Source: an uncultured Pseudomonadaceae bacterium
GTDB taxonomy: Bacteria; Pseudomonadota; Gammaproteobacteria; Pseudomonadales; Pseudomonadaceae
Assembly (NCBI GenBank): GCA_947630465.1
Contig: CANRHT010000091.1
Coordinates: 1-7,793, forward strand
Direction of reading: 5' to 3'
DNA length: 7,793 nt
Shown here: positions 1 to 6,317 of the stretch, piece by piece
How positions within the stretch are numbered: position 1 is the first letter of the stretch
Layout of the letters: every line of letters starts with the position of its first letter
The notes under the pieces: generated by a model
The model's input: only the letters and a program-made list of their open reading frames with translations
Databases searched by the model: none
Told to the model about the DNA's origin: nothing
Translations under genes and position numbers: made by a program

Positions 1-162
1 ATGTGTGATTTGGCTGTTTGCATTGAGCAAACGTGGCGCTGCGTTTTCGCCTGTGCAGCTCATCGCAAATACGCTGCTATGCTTGAGCTGTATGCGTCGG
101 CGCTGATTGGCGTTATTGCCTATCTGGGCAAGAGCACGTTGGCTGAGCGTTTTGAGGAGTGA
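1..162 (+). CDS. arcD: 3' end of probable arginine/ornithine antiporter ArcD (partial, apparent frameshift)
   Basis: The 5' part lies outside the window. ArcD-type APC antiporters import arginine and export ornithine across the inner membrane, feeding the deiminase pathway encoded just downstream. From base 2 one frame reads a transporter-like stretch (VIWLFALSKRGAAFSPVQLI) and stops at 104-106, in the middle of what should be the last membrane helix. Another frame, read from about base 80, continues with a plausible helix and tail (ALIGVIAYLGKSTLAERFEE) and stops at 160-162, inside the arcA ribosome binding site. Joined by a one-base shift near 80-104, the two match from memory the length and character of the Pseudomonas ArcD C-terminus (F-T-x-x-E, hydrophobic helix, short tail). 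Neither frame looks right alone. The identity rests on this short tail and on gene order. The break could be a real indel, a sequencing error, or a divergent natural end at 106. Confidence 0.6.
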   Translation: MCDLAVCIEQTWRCVFACAAHRKYAAMLELYASALIGVIAYLGKSTLAERFEE

Positions 163-165
163 ACA

Positions 166-1395
166 ATGCCTGAATTAACCCTCGGAGTACATTCGGAAAC
201 CGGAGTGTTGCGTCAAGTATTAGTCTGTCGCCCGGGACTGGCGCATCGGCGTTTAACACCGTCCAATTGCCATGAGTTGTTGTTTGATGATGTATTTTGG
301 GTCAAGCAGGCGCAGCAGGATCACGATGTATTTGTCAGCTTGATGCAGGCGCGTGGTGTTGAAGTGCTGGAGGTGCATGATCTATTAACTCAGACATTAG
401 CCATCCCAACTGCACGTCAGTGGGTGCTGGATCAGCGCATTACTTGGAATGAAATTGGCGTGGGTATGGTGTCAGATCTGCGCGCATGGCTGGATGAGTT
501 ACCGGCGGCGCAGTTGGCTGAATACTTGGTAGGCGGTTTGCTGGTGAGCGACTTGCCCTTTAATCCAGTGAGTTTGTTTGGCCAACACTTGAGCCATGCT
601 GGGTTTATTTTAGCACCGCTGCCTAATTTATTATTCACCCGTGACAGCAGTGCTTGGCTGTATGACGCCGTTAGCCTGAATCCAATGCATTGGCCAGCGC
701 GCCAACCAGAAACCTTATTGATCAGTGCTATTTACCGTTATCACCCAAGGTTTGCCGGTAAAGCTGAGGTGCTCTGGGGTGATCCGCTGCAGCACTTTGG
801 CGCCGCTACGCTTGAAGGTGGCGATTTAATGCCGATTGGTAATCGCACTGTTTTAGTTGGAATGGGCGAGCGCACCTCAGCGCAAGCCGTGGGGCAGTTA
901 GCCCGCGCTGTGTTTGCTCGAGGCAGTGCCGATCGTGTGATTGCCTGTCAGATGCCAAAATCGCGCGCGGCGATGCATCTTGATACGGTATTTACCTTTT
1001 GCGGCGCCAATAGTGTCACTGCATTTACTGAGGTGGTCGAGCAAATGATTTGCTATGATCTGCGCCCAGATAATAGCGGCCTCTCACATGTTTTATCCCG
1101 TGATCCGCGGCCGATGTTCACTGTGGTAGCGCAAGCCTTAGGTTATGCCAAGTTGGATGTGGTCAACACCGGCGGTGACAGTCGTGCCGATCGTGAGCGC
1201 GAGCAGTGGAATGATGGCAATAATGTGCTGGCGCTCAGCCCCGGCGTGGTGATCAGCTATGATCGCAACGAAGATACCAATCGGGCTTTAGCGGCGGCAG
1301 GTATTGAAGTGTTAACCATTCCCGGTGCTGAACTGGGGCGAGGACGTGGTGGTGGGCGCTGCATGAGTTGCCCAACGGTGCGCGATGCTATTTAA
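166..1395 (+). CDS. arcA: Arginine deiminase
   Basis: This cytosolic enzyme hydrolyses L-arginine to L-citrulline and ammonia, the first step of the deiminase pathway. The protein is 409 residues; the P. aeruginosa enzyme is about 418. All catalytic residues of the guanidine-modifying fold are visible: Asp160 in FTRD, Glu217 in EGGD, His271 and Asp273 in MHLDTVF, and the nucleophile Cys399 in the glycine-rich GGGRCMSCP near the C-terminus. The spacing from the Glu through the His to the Cys equals that remembered for P. aeruginosa (E224, H278, C406). The ATG has a strong GAGGAG at 154-159, six bases upstream. It lies between the arcD tail and arcB in the usual Pseudomonas order, so it is expected to be transcribed from a promoter upstream of arcD, outside the window. 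In Pseudomonas that promoter is controlled by ANR and ArgR; no such site is visible here. Confidence 0.98.
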   Translation: MPELTLGVHSETGVLRQVLVCRPGLAHRRLTPSNCHELLFDDVFWVKQAQQDHDVFVSLMQARGVEVLEVHDLLTQTLAIPTARQWVLDQRITWNEIGVGMVSDLRAWLDELPAAQLAEYLVGGLLVSDLPFNPVSLFGQHLSHAGFILAPLPNLLFTRDSSAWLYDAVSLNPMHWPARQPETLLISAIYRYHPRFAGKAEVLWGDPLQHFGAATLEGGDLMPIGNRTVLVGMGERTSAQAVGQLARAVFARGSADRVIACQMPKSRAAMHLDTVFTFCGANSVTAFTEVVEQMICYDLRPDNSGLSHVLSRDPRPMFTVVAQALGYAKLDVVNTGGDSRADREREQWNDGNNVLALSPGVVISYDRNEDTNRALAAAGIEVLTIPGAELGRGRGGGRCMSCPTVRDAI

Positions 1396-1441
1396 TTTTT
1401 TTGTTGCAATATTTACCCGCTGCTAATAAAGGAGCAGATGT

Positions 1442-2440
1442 ATGGCTTTCAATCTTAAAAACCGTAACTTGTTAACGTTACGCGATTACACGCCGCAAGA
1501 AATTGGATTTTTACTCAAGCTCTCTGCGCAGCTTAAAGCAGCTAAGTACGCAGGTGCTGAGCAGCAGCGCTTACAAGGTAAAAATATCGCGCTGATTTTT
1601 GAAAAAGACTCAACGCGCACCCGTATCAGTTTTGAAGTGGCAGCCTTTGATCAAGGCGCACGCGTGACTTATTTAGGCCCCAGCGGCACGCACATTGGTC
1701 ATAAAGAGTCGGTCAAAGACACCGCGCGCGTCTTGGGTAGTGTGTATGACGCCATTCAGTACCGTGGTTTTGGTCAAGAGATTGTCAATGAGCTGGCGCA
1801 ATATGCTGGCGTGCCGGTGTACAACGGCTTAACCGACGATTTTCACCCGACGCAGATTCTGGCTGATTTGTTGACCATGCAAGAACACAGCAGTAAAGCG
1901 TTGCATGATATTGCTTACGTATTCATCGGTGATACCGCTAACAATATGGGCAACAGCTTGTTAATCGGCGGAGCAAAAATGGGTATGGATGTGCGTTTAT
2001 GCGCGCCTAAAGCCTGTTGGCCGGAGCAATATGTGCAAGATGAAGCGTGCGCTATCGCTGAGCAAACGGGCGCGCGTATTACCATCACGGAAGATATCGA
2101 CAGCGCCGTTAAGGGTGTTGACTTTGTTTACACCGATGTCTGGGTGTCGATGGGTGAGCCACAAGAGAAGTGGGCCGAGCGCATTGAGCTGTTAATGCCT
2201 TACCAAGTCAATGCCGCGCTGATGGCGAAAACCGGTAATCCACGTGTGCGTTTTATGCACTGTTTGCCGGCTTTTCATAATACTGAAACAGCGATGGGCG
2301 TAGAGATTCAGCAGAACTTTGGCATTGATGCCATGGAAGTGACTGAAGACGTCTTTGAAAGCTCAGCATCGATTGTTTTTGCTCAAGCAGAAAACCGTAT
2401 GCACACGATTAAAGCCGTATTGGTAGCAACTTTAGGATAA
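1442..2440 (+). CDS. arcB: Ornithine carbamoyltransferase, catabolic by context
   Basis: In this operon the enzyme should run in the phosphorolytic direction, citrulline plus phosphate to ornithine and carbamoyl phosphate. The 332-residue protein covers the full family length. Visible motifs are the carbamoyl-phosphate loop STRTR (57-61), HPTQ (135-138), the ornithine loop around DVWVSMGE (SMG at 236-238) and HCLP with the active-site Cys274. The start has AAAGGAG at 1428-1434 with seven bases of spacing. The gene lies 46 bases after arcA and 5 before arcC. At residue 106 (105 without the initiator Met), where the P. aeruginosa catabolic enzyme has the Glu linked to its cooperativity, this protein has Gln, as remembered for E. 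coli ArgF. Several nearby stretches also look ArgF-like ([26 protein letters not shown]). The catabolic role is therefore inferred from gene order rather than from that residue. Confidence 0.96.
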   Translation: MAFNLKNRNLLTLRDYTPQEIGFLLKLSAQLKAAKYAGAEQQRLQGKNIALIFEKDSTRTRISFEVAAFDQGARVTYLGPSGTHIGHKESVKDTARVLGSVYDAIQYRGFGQEIVNELAQYAGVPVYNGLTDDFHPTQILADLLTMQEHSSKALHDIAYVFIGDTANNMGNSLLIGGAKMGMDVRLCAPKACWPEQYVQDEACAIAEQTGARITITEDIDSAVKGVDFVYTDVWVSMGEPQEKWAERIELLMPYQVNAALMAKTGNPRVRFMHCLPAFHNTETAMGVEIQQNFGIDAMEVTEDVFESSASIVFAQAENRMHTIKAVLVATLG

Positions 2441-2445
2441 TTATT

Positions 2446-3366
2446 ATGTTGGTTGTGGCAGCCCTTGGTGGCAATGCGTTATTACAGCGCGGTCAGCCGC
2501 TTACGGCGCAGATTCAACGGGACAACGTCAAGGTTGCCGTGCGCGCCTTGGCGGATATTGTCCGTGCGGGGCATCAGTTGGTGATTACCCATGGTAATGG
2601 CCCGCAAGTCGGTTTATTAGCCTTGCAAAACGATGCCTATAAGCCAGATGAAAGCTATCCGCTGGATGTGCTCGGTGCGCAAACAGCGGGCATGATTGGC
2701 TATTTGATCGAGCAAGAGCTGGAAAACGAATTGCAGCATGCGCAGCCCATTGTGACCTTGCTCACTCAAGTGGTAGTGGATTTGCATGATCCGGCTTTTA
2801 CTAAGCCGACCAAATATATTGGTCCAGTCTACAGTCAAGCCGAAGCGCAACAGCGTGCAGAACAAGCCGGTTGGCAGATCGCCCAAGACGGTGATAAATG
2901 GCGCCGCGTGGTGGCTTCACCCAAACCCATTGATATCCCTGATTTGCAGGTGATGAAGTTATTGGTGAAGCAAGGCGTCGTGGTGATTTGCAACGGCGGC
3001 GGTGGTATTCCAGTCGTGCGTGATGCTGATAATAACTTGCAAGGCATTGAGGCGGTGATTGATAAAGATTTATCCAGCGCGTTTTTAGCCAAGCAATTGG
3101 GCGCTGATGCGTTATTGTTGCTGACTGATGTGGAAGCGGTGTATCAAGATTTTGGTACGCCTCAAGCGCAGATGTTAAAGACCTTAACCGTCAGTCAAGG
3201 TGATGCGCTCAATGTTCCAGTGGGCTCGATGGGACCTAAAATTACCGCGGCCTGCAGTTTTGCAGCTTCCGGTGGTTTCAGTGCTATTGGCCGCTTATCT
3301 GAAGCATTGGCGTTGTTATCCGGACAAGCCGGTACACATATCGTGGCTGAAACAGCAGCTGAGTAA
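2446..3366 (+). CDS. arcC: Carbamate kinase
   Basis: Transfers phosphate from carbamoyl phosphate to ADP, giving ATP, ammonia and CO2; this is the energy-yielding last step of the deiminase pathway in the cytosol. The 306 residues match the family's usual length of about 310. Amino acid kinase family motifs appear in order: ALGGNALLQRG (6-16), THGNGPQVG (48-56), the glycine-rich CNGGGGIPV (182-190), IDKDLSSAFLA (205-215), LLLTDVEAVY (224-233) and GSMGPKITAA (260-269), which carries the conserved Lys265. The AGGA at 2434-2437 overlaps the arcB stop codon and only 5 bases separate the two genes, so coupling to arcB translation is likely. It appears to end the operon, since an inverted repeat and a convergent gene follow. 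Confidence 0.98.
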   Translation: MLVVAALGGNALLQRGQPLTAQIQRDNVKVAVRALADIVRAGHQLVITHGNGPQVGLLALQNDAYKPDESYPLDVLGAQTAGMIGYLIEQELENELQHAQPIVTLLTQVVVDLHDPAFTKPTKYIGPVYSQAEAQQRAEQAGWQIAQDGDKWRRVVASPKPIDIPDLQVMKLLVKQGVVVICNGGGGIPVVRDADNNLQGIEAVIDKDLSSAFLAKQLGADALLLLTDVEAVYQDFGTPQAQMLKTLTVSQGDALNVPVGSMGPKITAACSFAASGGFSAIGRLSEALALLSGQAGTHIVAETAAE

Positions 3367-3374
3367 GCGCAAAG

Positions 3375-3404
3375 CACGCCATTTTGCATCTGCGTGATGG
3401 CGTG
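3375..3404. terminator. Inverted repeat between convergent genes, possible bidirectional terminator
   Basis: CACGCCAT (3375-3382) is perfectly complementary to ATGGCGTG (3397-3404), an 8-bp stem with a 14-base loop. It sits between the arcC stop (3366) and the stop of the minus-strand VF530 gene (3408-3410). Neither side has a clean run of T (TTGTT on plus; GCTTT on minus), so intrinsic termination would be weak. The position between convergent genes is the main support. Confidence 0.5.
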
Positions 3405-3407
3405 TTG

Positions 3408-3626
3408 TTAGAAGAACGTATTAATGTACAAGGCTTCAACCTTCTCGCGTGCCCATGGAGTTTTGCGTAAAAACTTCAATGTGGACTTCTCTGAAGGGTC
3501 GGTTTTGAAGCAATTGATCGGAATCTGCTCGGCCAATTCCTCCCAGCCGTAGTGCGCAACTAAGCGATTAACAATCACTGCTAAAGTTACACCGTGCAAT
3601 GGATCATGAGCATGTGGGCTGGTCAT
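3408..3626 (-). CDS. VF530-family small DNA-binding protein (DUF2132)
   Basis: The 72-residue protein is recognised from the family pattern. DPLHGVTL (8-15) is followed by a helix ending in HYGWEELAE (25-33), then [20 protein letters not shown] (39-58) and REKVEALY (60-67). The family is named after Vibrio fischeri VF530, a small helical protein described as DNA-binding; its physiological role is not known to me. The length is normal for the family, and there is no signal peptide or membrane segment. The ATG overlaps the stop of the upstream kinase gene (ATGA, 3623-3626) and has no clear ribosome binding site of its own, so it is probably translated by coupling. It is the last gene of a pnuC-kinase operon and ends just before the inverted repeat shared with arcC. 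A link to NAD salvage is only inferred from this position. Confidence 0.9.
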   Translation of the reverse strand: MTSPHAHDPLHGVTLAVIVNRLVAHYGWEELAEQIPINCFKTDPSEKSTLKFLRKTPWAREKVEALYINTFF

Positions 3627-4189
3627 AAGAGTGGTCTCGTGGTTGAAGAGGACGATGTACTGGTGTGGTTATTTAACAGTGCGCTGATAGCTGATTCAAG
3701 TTGCATATAGCGAGCCTGCCAACTGCCAGTCAGGTGCAGTATCGGTTGTTGATGCGTTTGCAGCCAGGCATTAAGAGCCTGATGAAACTGCTGGCGCTCA
3801 AGTAAATCAGGCTGACAGCGTTGGCCATCGGCCTGCCAAGGCAAACCCTCGGGGCTGAGTAAACCAATTAGATCGTAAGGCAACTCAAGCAGTGTGCTTT
3901 CAATCCATGCTGGACTCTTGTTAAACAACACCTCGCTCCATAATTTATTGCTCAATAAGTGCGTATCCAGCAGCAGCAAGGCTGGGCACTGTGCGCGCGC
4001 GTCTAACTCACGTTGCAATTGCTGCTGGGCAATGGGACTGATATCGGCGTAGCAGGTATCGCGCTGCTGATGCTCGATAAATTCGCGCACATATTCCTTG
4101 ACTACAGGCGCATTGAAACGCTGTGCCAATGCTGCGCACAAGGTGCTTTTGCCCGCCGACTCAGGGCCGCTGAGTACCACAACAATCAC
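3623..4189 (-). CDS. NadR-type ribosylnicotinamide kinase (AAA_28-like ATPase)
   Basis: Likely phosphorylates nicotinamide riboside to NMN in the cytosol, trapping the substrate brought in by PnuC. With a GTG start at 4189 it is 188 residues. Motifs are the P-loop [10 protein letters not shown] (7-16), EYVREF (32-37), the Walker B-like LLLLDTHLL (71-79), YDLIGLL (105-111) and PWQADGQR (117-124). These match the C-terminal kinase domain of NadR; the N-terminal regulator and NMN adenylyltransferase domains are absent. An in-frame ATG at 4363 would add 58 residues wholly inside pnuC, which is unlikely. The GTG overlaps the pnuC stop as GTGA and has TAAGG eight bases upstream. The C-terminal tail (175-188) is a low-complexity Ser/Thr run ([14 protein letters not shown]) outside the fold. 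The stop overlaps the VF530 start. Function is inferred from family and from the pnuC link; other small-molecule kinases share this fold. Confidence 0.85.
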   Translation of the reverse strand: MIVVVLSGPESAGKSTLCAALAQRFNAPVVKEYVREFIEHQQRDTCYADISPIAQQQLQRELDARAQCPALLLLDTHLLSNKLWSEVLFNKSPAWIESTLLELPYDLIGLLSPEGLPWQADGQRCQPDLLERQQFHQALNAWLQTHQQPILHLTGSWQARYMQLESAISALLNNHTSTSSSSTTRPLL

Positions 4190-4758
4190 AGCGCAGGCCT
4201 TAGATTTAAACGCCACTGCAACCAGCCATACACCGCCAGCGCAGTGAAAAACATATATAAAATAGCCGTCAGGTACAGCTCGGCGCTGATAAACATGCCC
4301 ACGTAAATCACATCCAACACAATCCACAGCAGCCAGCATTGCACGCGTTTGTGCGCCATCCAATATTGAGCCGTTAAACTAAAACCGGTTAACGCGGCAT
4401 CCAGCCAAGGCAGGTTAGCGTCGGTGTAGTGGCTCATGCCCACGCCTAAGAGCAGGCTGATAGTGGCGCCGGCTAATAAACCTTGGCTGATTCCCAGTGC
4501 GCTTAAACTGCTGACGGTGCGCCCTTGCCGTTGGCTGCCGCCGCGTAACCATTGCCACCAACCATAGAGTTGTAAGCCCACATAAATCACTTGCAGCAGC
4601 ATTTCTGAATACAGGCGCGCATCATAAAAAATCCAAATGTACAGCAGCACCATCAGCACACCTGTGGGCCAGGCCGCGGGTTTTTGCTGAGTCATTAAGT
4701 ACACCGACAGTGCACCTAAACTTGCGGCAATCAGCTCAATCCAAGGGATAGCGAGCAT
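4186..4758 (-). CDS. pnuC: PnuC-family nicotinamide riboside transporter
   Basis: This integral inner-membrane protein of 190 residues probably takes up nicotinamide riboside by facilitated diffusion driven by intracellular phosphorylation. Hydrophobic segments lie near residues 5-22, 32-45, 52-70, 90-108, 120-134, 140-157 and 160-180. PnuC-like features are WPTGVLMVLLY (30-40), YSEMLLQVIYVGLQLYGWWQ (50-69), the loop at 131-140 (QYWMAHKRVQ) followed by WLLWIVLDVIYVG (142-154), and LTAILYMFFTALAVYGWLQW (163-182). The length suits the shorter proteobacterial members. The ATG has GGAG six bases upstream (complement of 4765-4768). It is the first gene of the operon. Its TGA overlaps the GTG of the kinase gene, tying uptake to phosphorylation. 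Thiamine or riboflavin Pnu transporters share the fold, but the NadR-type kinase partner favours nicotinamide riboside. Confidence 0.92.
   Translation of the reverse strand: MLAIPWIELIAASLGALSVYLMTQQKPAAWPTGVLMVLLYIWIFYDARLYSEMLLQVIYVGLQLYGWWQWLRGGSQRQGRTVSSLSALGISQGLLAGATISLLLGVGMSHYTDANLPWLDAALTGFSLTAQYWMAHKRVQCWLLWIVLDVIYVGMFISAELYLTAILYMFFTALAVYGWLQWRLNLRPAL
4198..4202 (-). promoter_or_regulatory. Ribosome binding site supporting the GTG start of the kinase gene
   Basis: Read on the minus strand, TAAGG lies eight bases before GTG at 4189, within the last codons of pnuC. With the GTGA overlap it supports this start over the in-frame upstream ATG at 4363, which lies inside pnuC. Confidence 0.55.
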
Positions 4759-4959
4759 CTAAAGCTCCAGCATCAAGATGTTAAAAATAGAAGAGTAAAA
4801 GCCGCGCATAATAACAGGCTCTGCGCCTTGGGTGATTGGCTTTAGCCCGCAGCGCCGTCAAACAAGCGTTTATTCTTGGTTTGAGCGGTGTAAACTGTGC
4901 GCCTTACAGGGTATGCAGCACTTGCATGCACTCATATTGATTCACTAAATAGGACTGTT
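4759..4959. other. Divergent intergenic region with an imperfect palindrome
   Basis: About 200 bases separate the starts of pnuC (minus) and the antiporter gene (plus), so promoters for both should lie here. No -35/-10 pair was convincing. An imperfect inverted repeat is visible: GGC-t-CTGCG (4817-4825) pairs with CGCAG-c-GCC (4848-4856), with one T/C mismatch. Inside it GGC (4838-4840) can pair with GCC (4845-4847) around TTTA. A smaller dyad CATC-AA-GATG (4771-4780) lies next to the pnuC ribosome binding site. These could be operators or leader RNA structure; neither matches a motif I recognise. Confidence 0.4.
4950..4954 (+). promoter_or_regulatory. Ribosome binding site deciding the antiporter start
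   Basis: TAGGA lies five bases before ATG at 4960. The in-frame GTG at 4897 would add 21 residues with polar and cysteine-containing character before the first membrane helix and has no comparable site, so 4960 is preferred. Confidence 0.6.
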
Positions 4960-6279
4960 ATGAACGCAGTTGTTGCTGCAGTCGGGCTGATGCTCGTACT
5001 GAGTTTATTACGTGTACACGTGGTGGTGTCGTTGATTATCGGCGCTGTGGTGGGTGGCTTAATCGCAGGGCTGGGGATTGAAACAACCCTTAAAGCATTC
5101 CATGACGGCTTAGGTGGCGGCGCGAAAGTTGCGCTGTCTTATGCGTTGTTGGGTGCTTTTGCTGTGGCCATCAGTAAGTCGGGTGTGGCCAATGTGCTGG
5201 CTGAGAAAATCCTGCAGATGGTCGGTCGTCAAGATGGCAAGGGCACTGAGGTGGTCAAGTGGATGTTGATCATGGTGCTGTTAGTCGCGGCGATGTCCTC
5301 GCAAAATATTTTGCCCATTCATATCGCCTTTATTCCCTTGTTAGTGCCGCCGTTGCTCTATGTGATGGGACGCTTGCAGCTTGATCGCCGCTTAGTGGCT
5401 TGTGTGCTGACGTTTGGTTTGATTACGCCCTATATGTTTTTACCGGTGGGTTTTGGTGGGATCTTCCTCAAAGAAATCTTACTGGCAAACGTGGCTAAAG
5501 GTGGCGCTGATGTGACGGGCATCAATGTGATGCAAGCCATGATGATTCCAGCCGCCGGTATGCTGTTTGGTTTATTAGTGGCGGTGTTATTCAGCTACCG
5601 TAAAAAGCGCGTGTATCAAGAAGTTGCGCAAGGCGAGGTCGGTTCGGCGAGCAGCAGTTACAATGCGAAAAGCTTACTGGCCGCGGGCGCCGCAGTGATT
5701 GCAGCCTTTGTGGTGCAGTTGTGGCTGGATTCGATGGTACTCGGTGCCTTAGTCGGTTTTGTGGTGTTTTCCGTATCTGGTGTCGTGGGCTGGAAAGAGT
5801 CGGATGATCTGTTTACTGACGGTATGAAAATGATGGCCATGATTGGCTTTATTATGATTACCGCTTCAGGTTTTGCTGAAGTGATGCGCGAAACGGGGCA
5901 AATCCAAACCTTGGTGGATTCCTCAGTTGGTGTGATTGGCGAAAGCAAAGCCACAGGCGCGATTTTAATGCTGCTGGTGGGCTTGCTGATCACCATGGGC
6001 ATTGGCTCCTCTTTCTCCACAGTGCCGATTATTGCGGCGATTTTTGTGCCCTTAGCCATGCAGTTAGGCTTTAGCCCACTGGCGATTGTCAGCTTGGTGG
6101 GTACCGCTGGTGCTTTAGGTGATGCGGGCTCACCGGCTTCGGATTCAACCTTGGGTCCCACGTCAGGTTTAAACATGGACGGGCAGCACAGTCACATTTG
6201 GGATACGGTAGTACCGACTTTTATTCATTATAACGTGCCGCTGCTTGGGTTTGGTTGGGCAGCCGCTATGCTATTGTGA
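4960..6279 (+). CDS. Na+/H+ antiporter family protein (NhaC superfamily, YuiF-like)
   Basis: This polytopic inner-membrane protein of 439 residues belongs to the ion transporter superfamily. Its annotated role is Na+/H+ exchange, but some relatives (Bacillus YuiF/HutM type) are thought to carry amino acids such as histidine, so the substrate is uncertain. About a dozen hydrophobic segments are visible. Family-like stretches are DGLGGGAKVALSYALLGAFA (49-68), SSQNILPIHIAFIPLLVPPL (113-132), TFGLITPYMFLPVGFGGIFL (151-170) and the polar signature near the end, GDAGSPASDSTLGPTSGLNM (387-406), followed by DGQHSHIWDTVVPTFIHYN (407-425). A charged cytoplasmic loop lies near 213-236. The gene is divergent from pnuC, and the ATPase gene follows after 38 bases with no visible terminator, so co-transcription is possible. 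I see nothing that links it functionally to the neighbouring genes. Confidence 0.88.
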   Translation: MNAVVAAVGLMLVLSLLRVHVVVSLIIGAVVGGLIAGLGIETTLKAFHDGLGGGAKVALSYALLGAFAVAISKSGVANVLAEKILQMVGRQDGKGTEVVKWMLIMVLLVAAMSSQNILPIHIAFIPLLVPPLLYVMGRLQLDRRLVACVLTFGLITPYMFLPVGFGGIFLKEILLANVAKGGADVTGINVMQAMMIPAAGMLFGLLVAVLFSYRKKRVYQEVAQGEVGSASSSYNAKSLLAAGAAVIAAFVVQLWLDSMVLGALVGFVVFSVSGVVGWKESDDLFTDGMKMMAMIGFIMITASGFAEVMRETGQIQTLVDSSVGVIGESKATGAILMLLVGLLITMGIGSSFSTVPIIAAIFVPLAMQLGFSPLAIVSLVGTAGALGDAGSPASDSTLGPTSGLNMDGQHSHIWDTVVPTFIHYNVPLLGFGWAAAMLL

Positions 6280-6317
6280 TGATCAATCTGTGACTGTGAA
6301 AAAGGAGTGCGGCGACT

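Noticed and set aside
1396..1402. Run of seven T after the arcA stop as a terminator
   Set aside because: No stable hairpin precedes it, and arcB follows with a good ribosome binding site in the same operon.
4190..4363. Upstream extension of the kinase gene to the ATG at 4363
   Set aside because: The extra 58 residues lie entirely inside the well-supported pnuC frame and precede a protein that normally begins just before its P-loop; the GTG at 4189 has a ribosome binding site and a 4-base overlap.
4771..4780. Dyad CATC-AA-GATG next to the pnuC ribosome binding site as an operator
   Set aside because: Four-base arms are too short to separate from chance without comparative data; mentioned only in the intergenic entry.
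4897..4959. Antiporter start at GTG 4897
   Set aside because: It adds 21 residues unlike the family's N-terminus, whereas ATG 4960 has TAGGA five bases upstream and leads straight into the first membrane helix.
5658..6176. 172-codon open frame on the minus strand inside the antiporter gene
   Set aside because: It is antisense to a conserved membrane protein; its Pro/Lys/Thr/Ser-rich composition is what the reverse of hydrophobic codons gives.
6275..6288. TTGTGATGATCAA near the antiporter stop as an ANR/FNR box
   Set aside because: The consensus TTGAT-N4-ATCAA needs a 14-base spacing and a TTGAT half; only the ATCAA half is present, and the site lies across the end of a gene.
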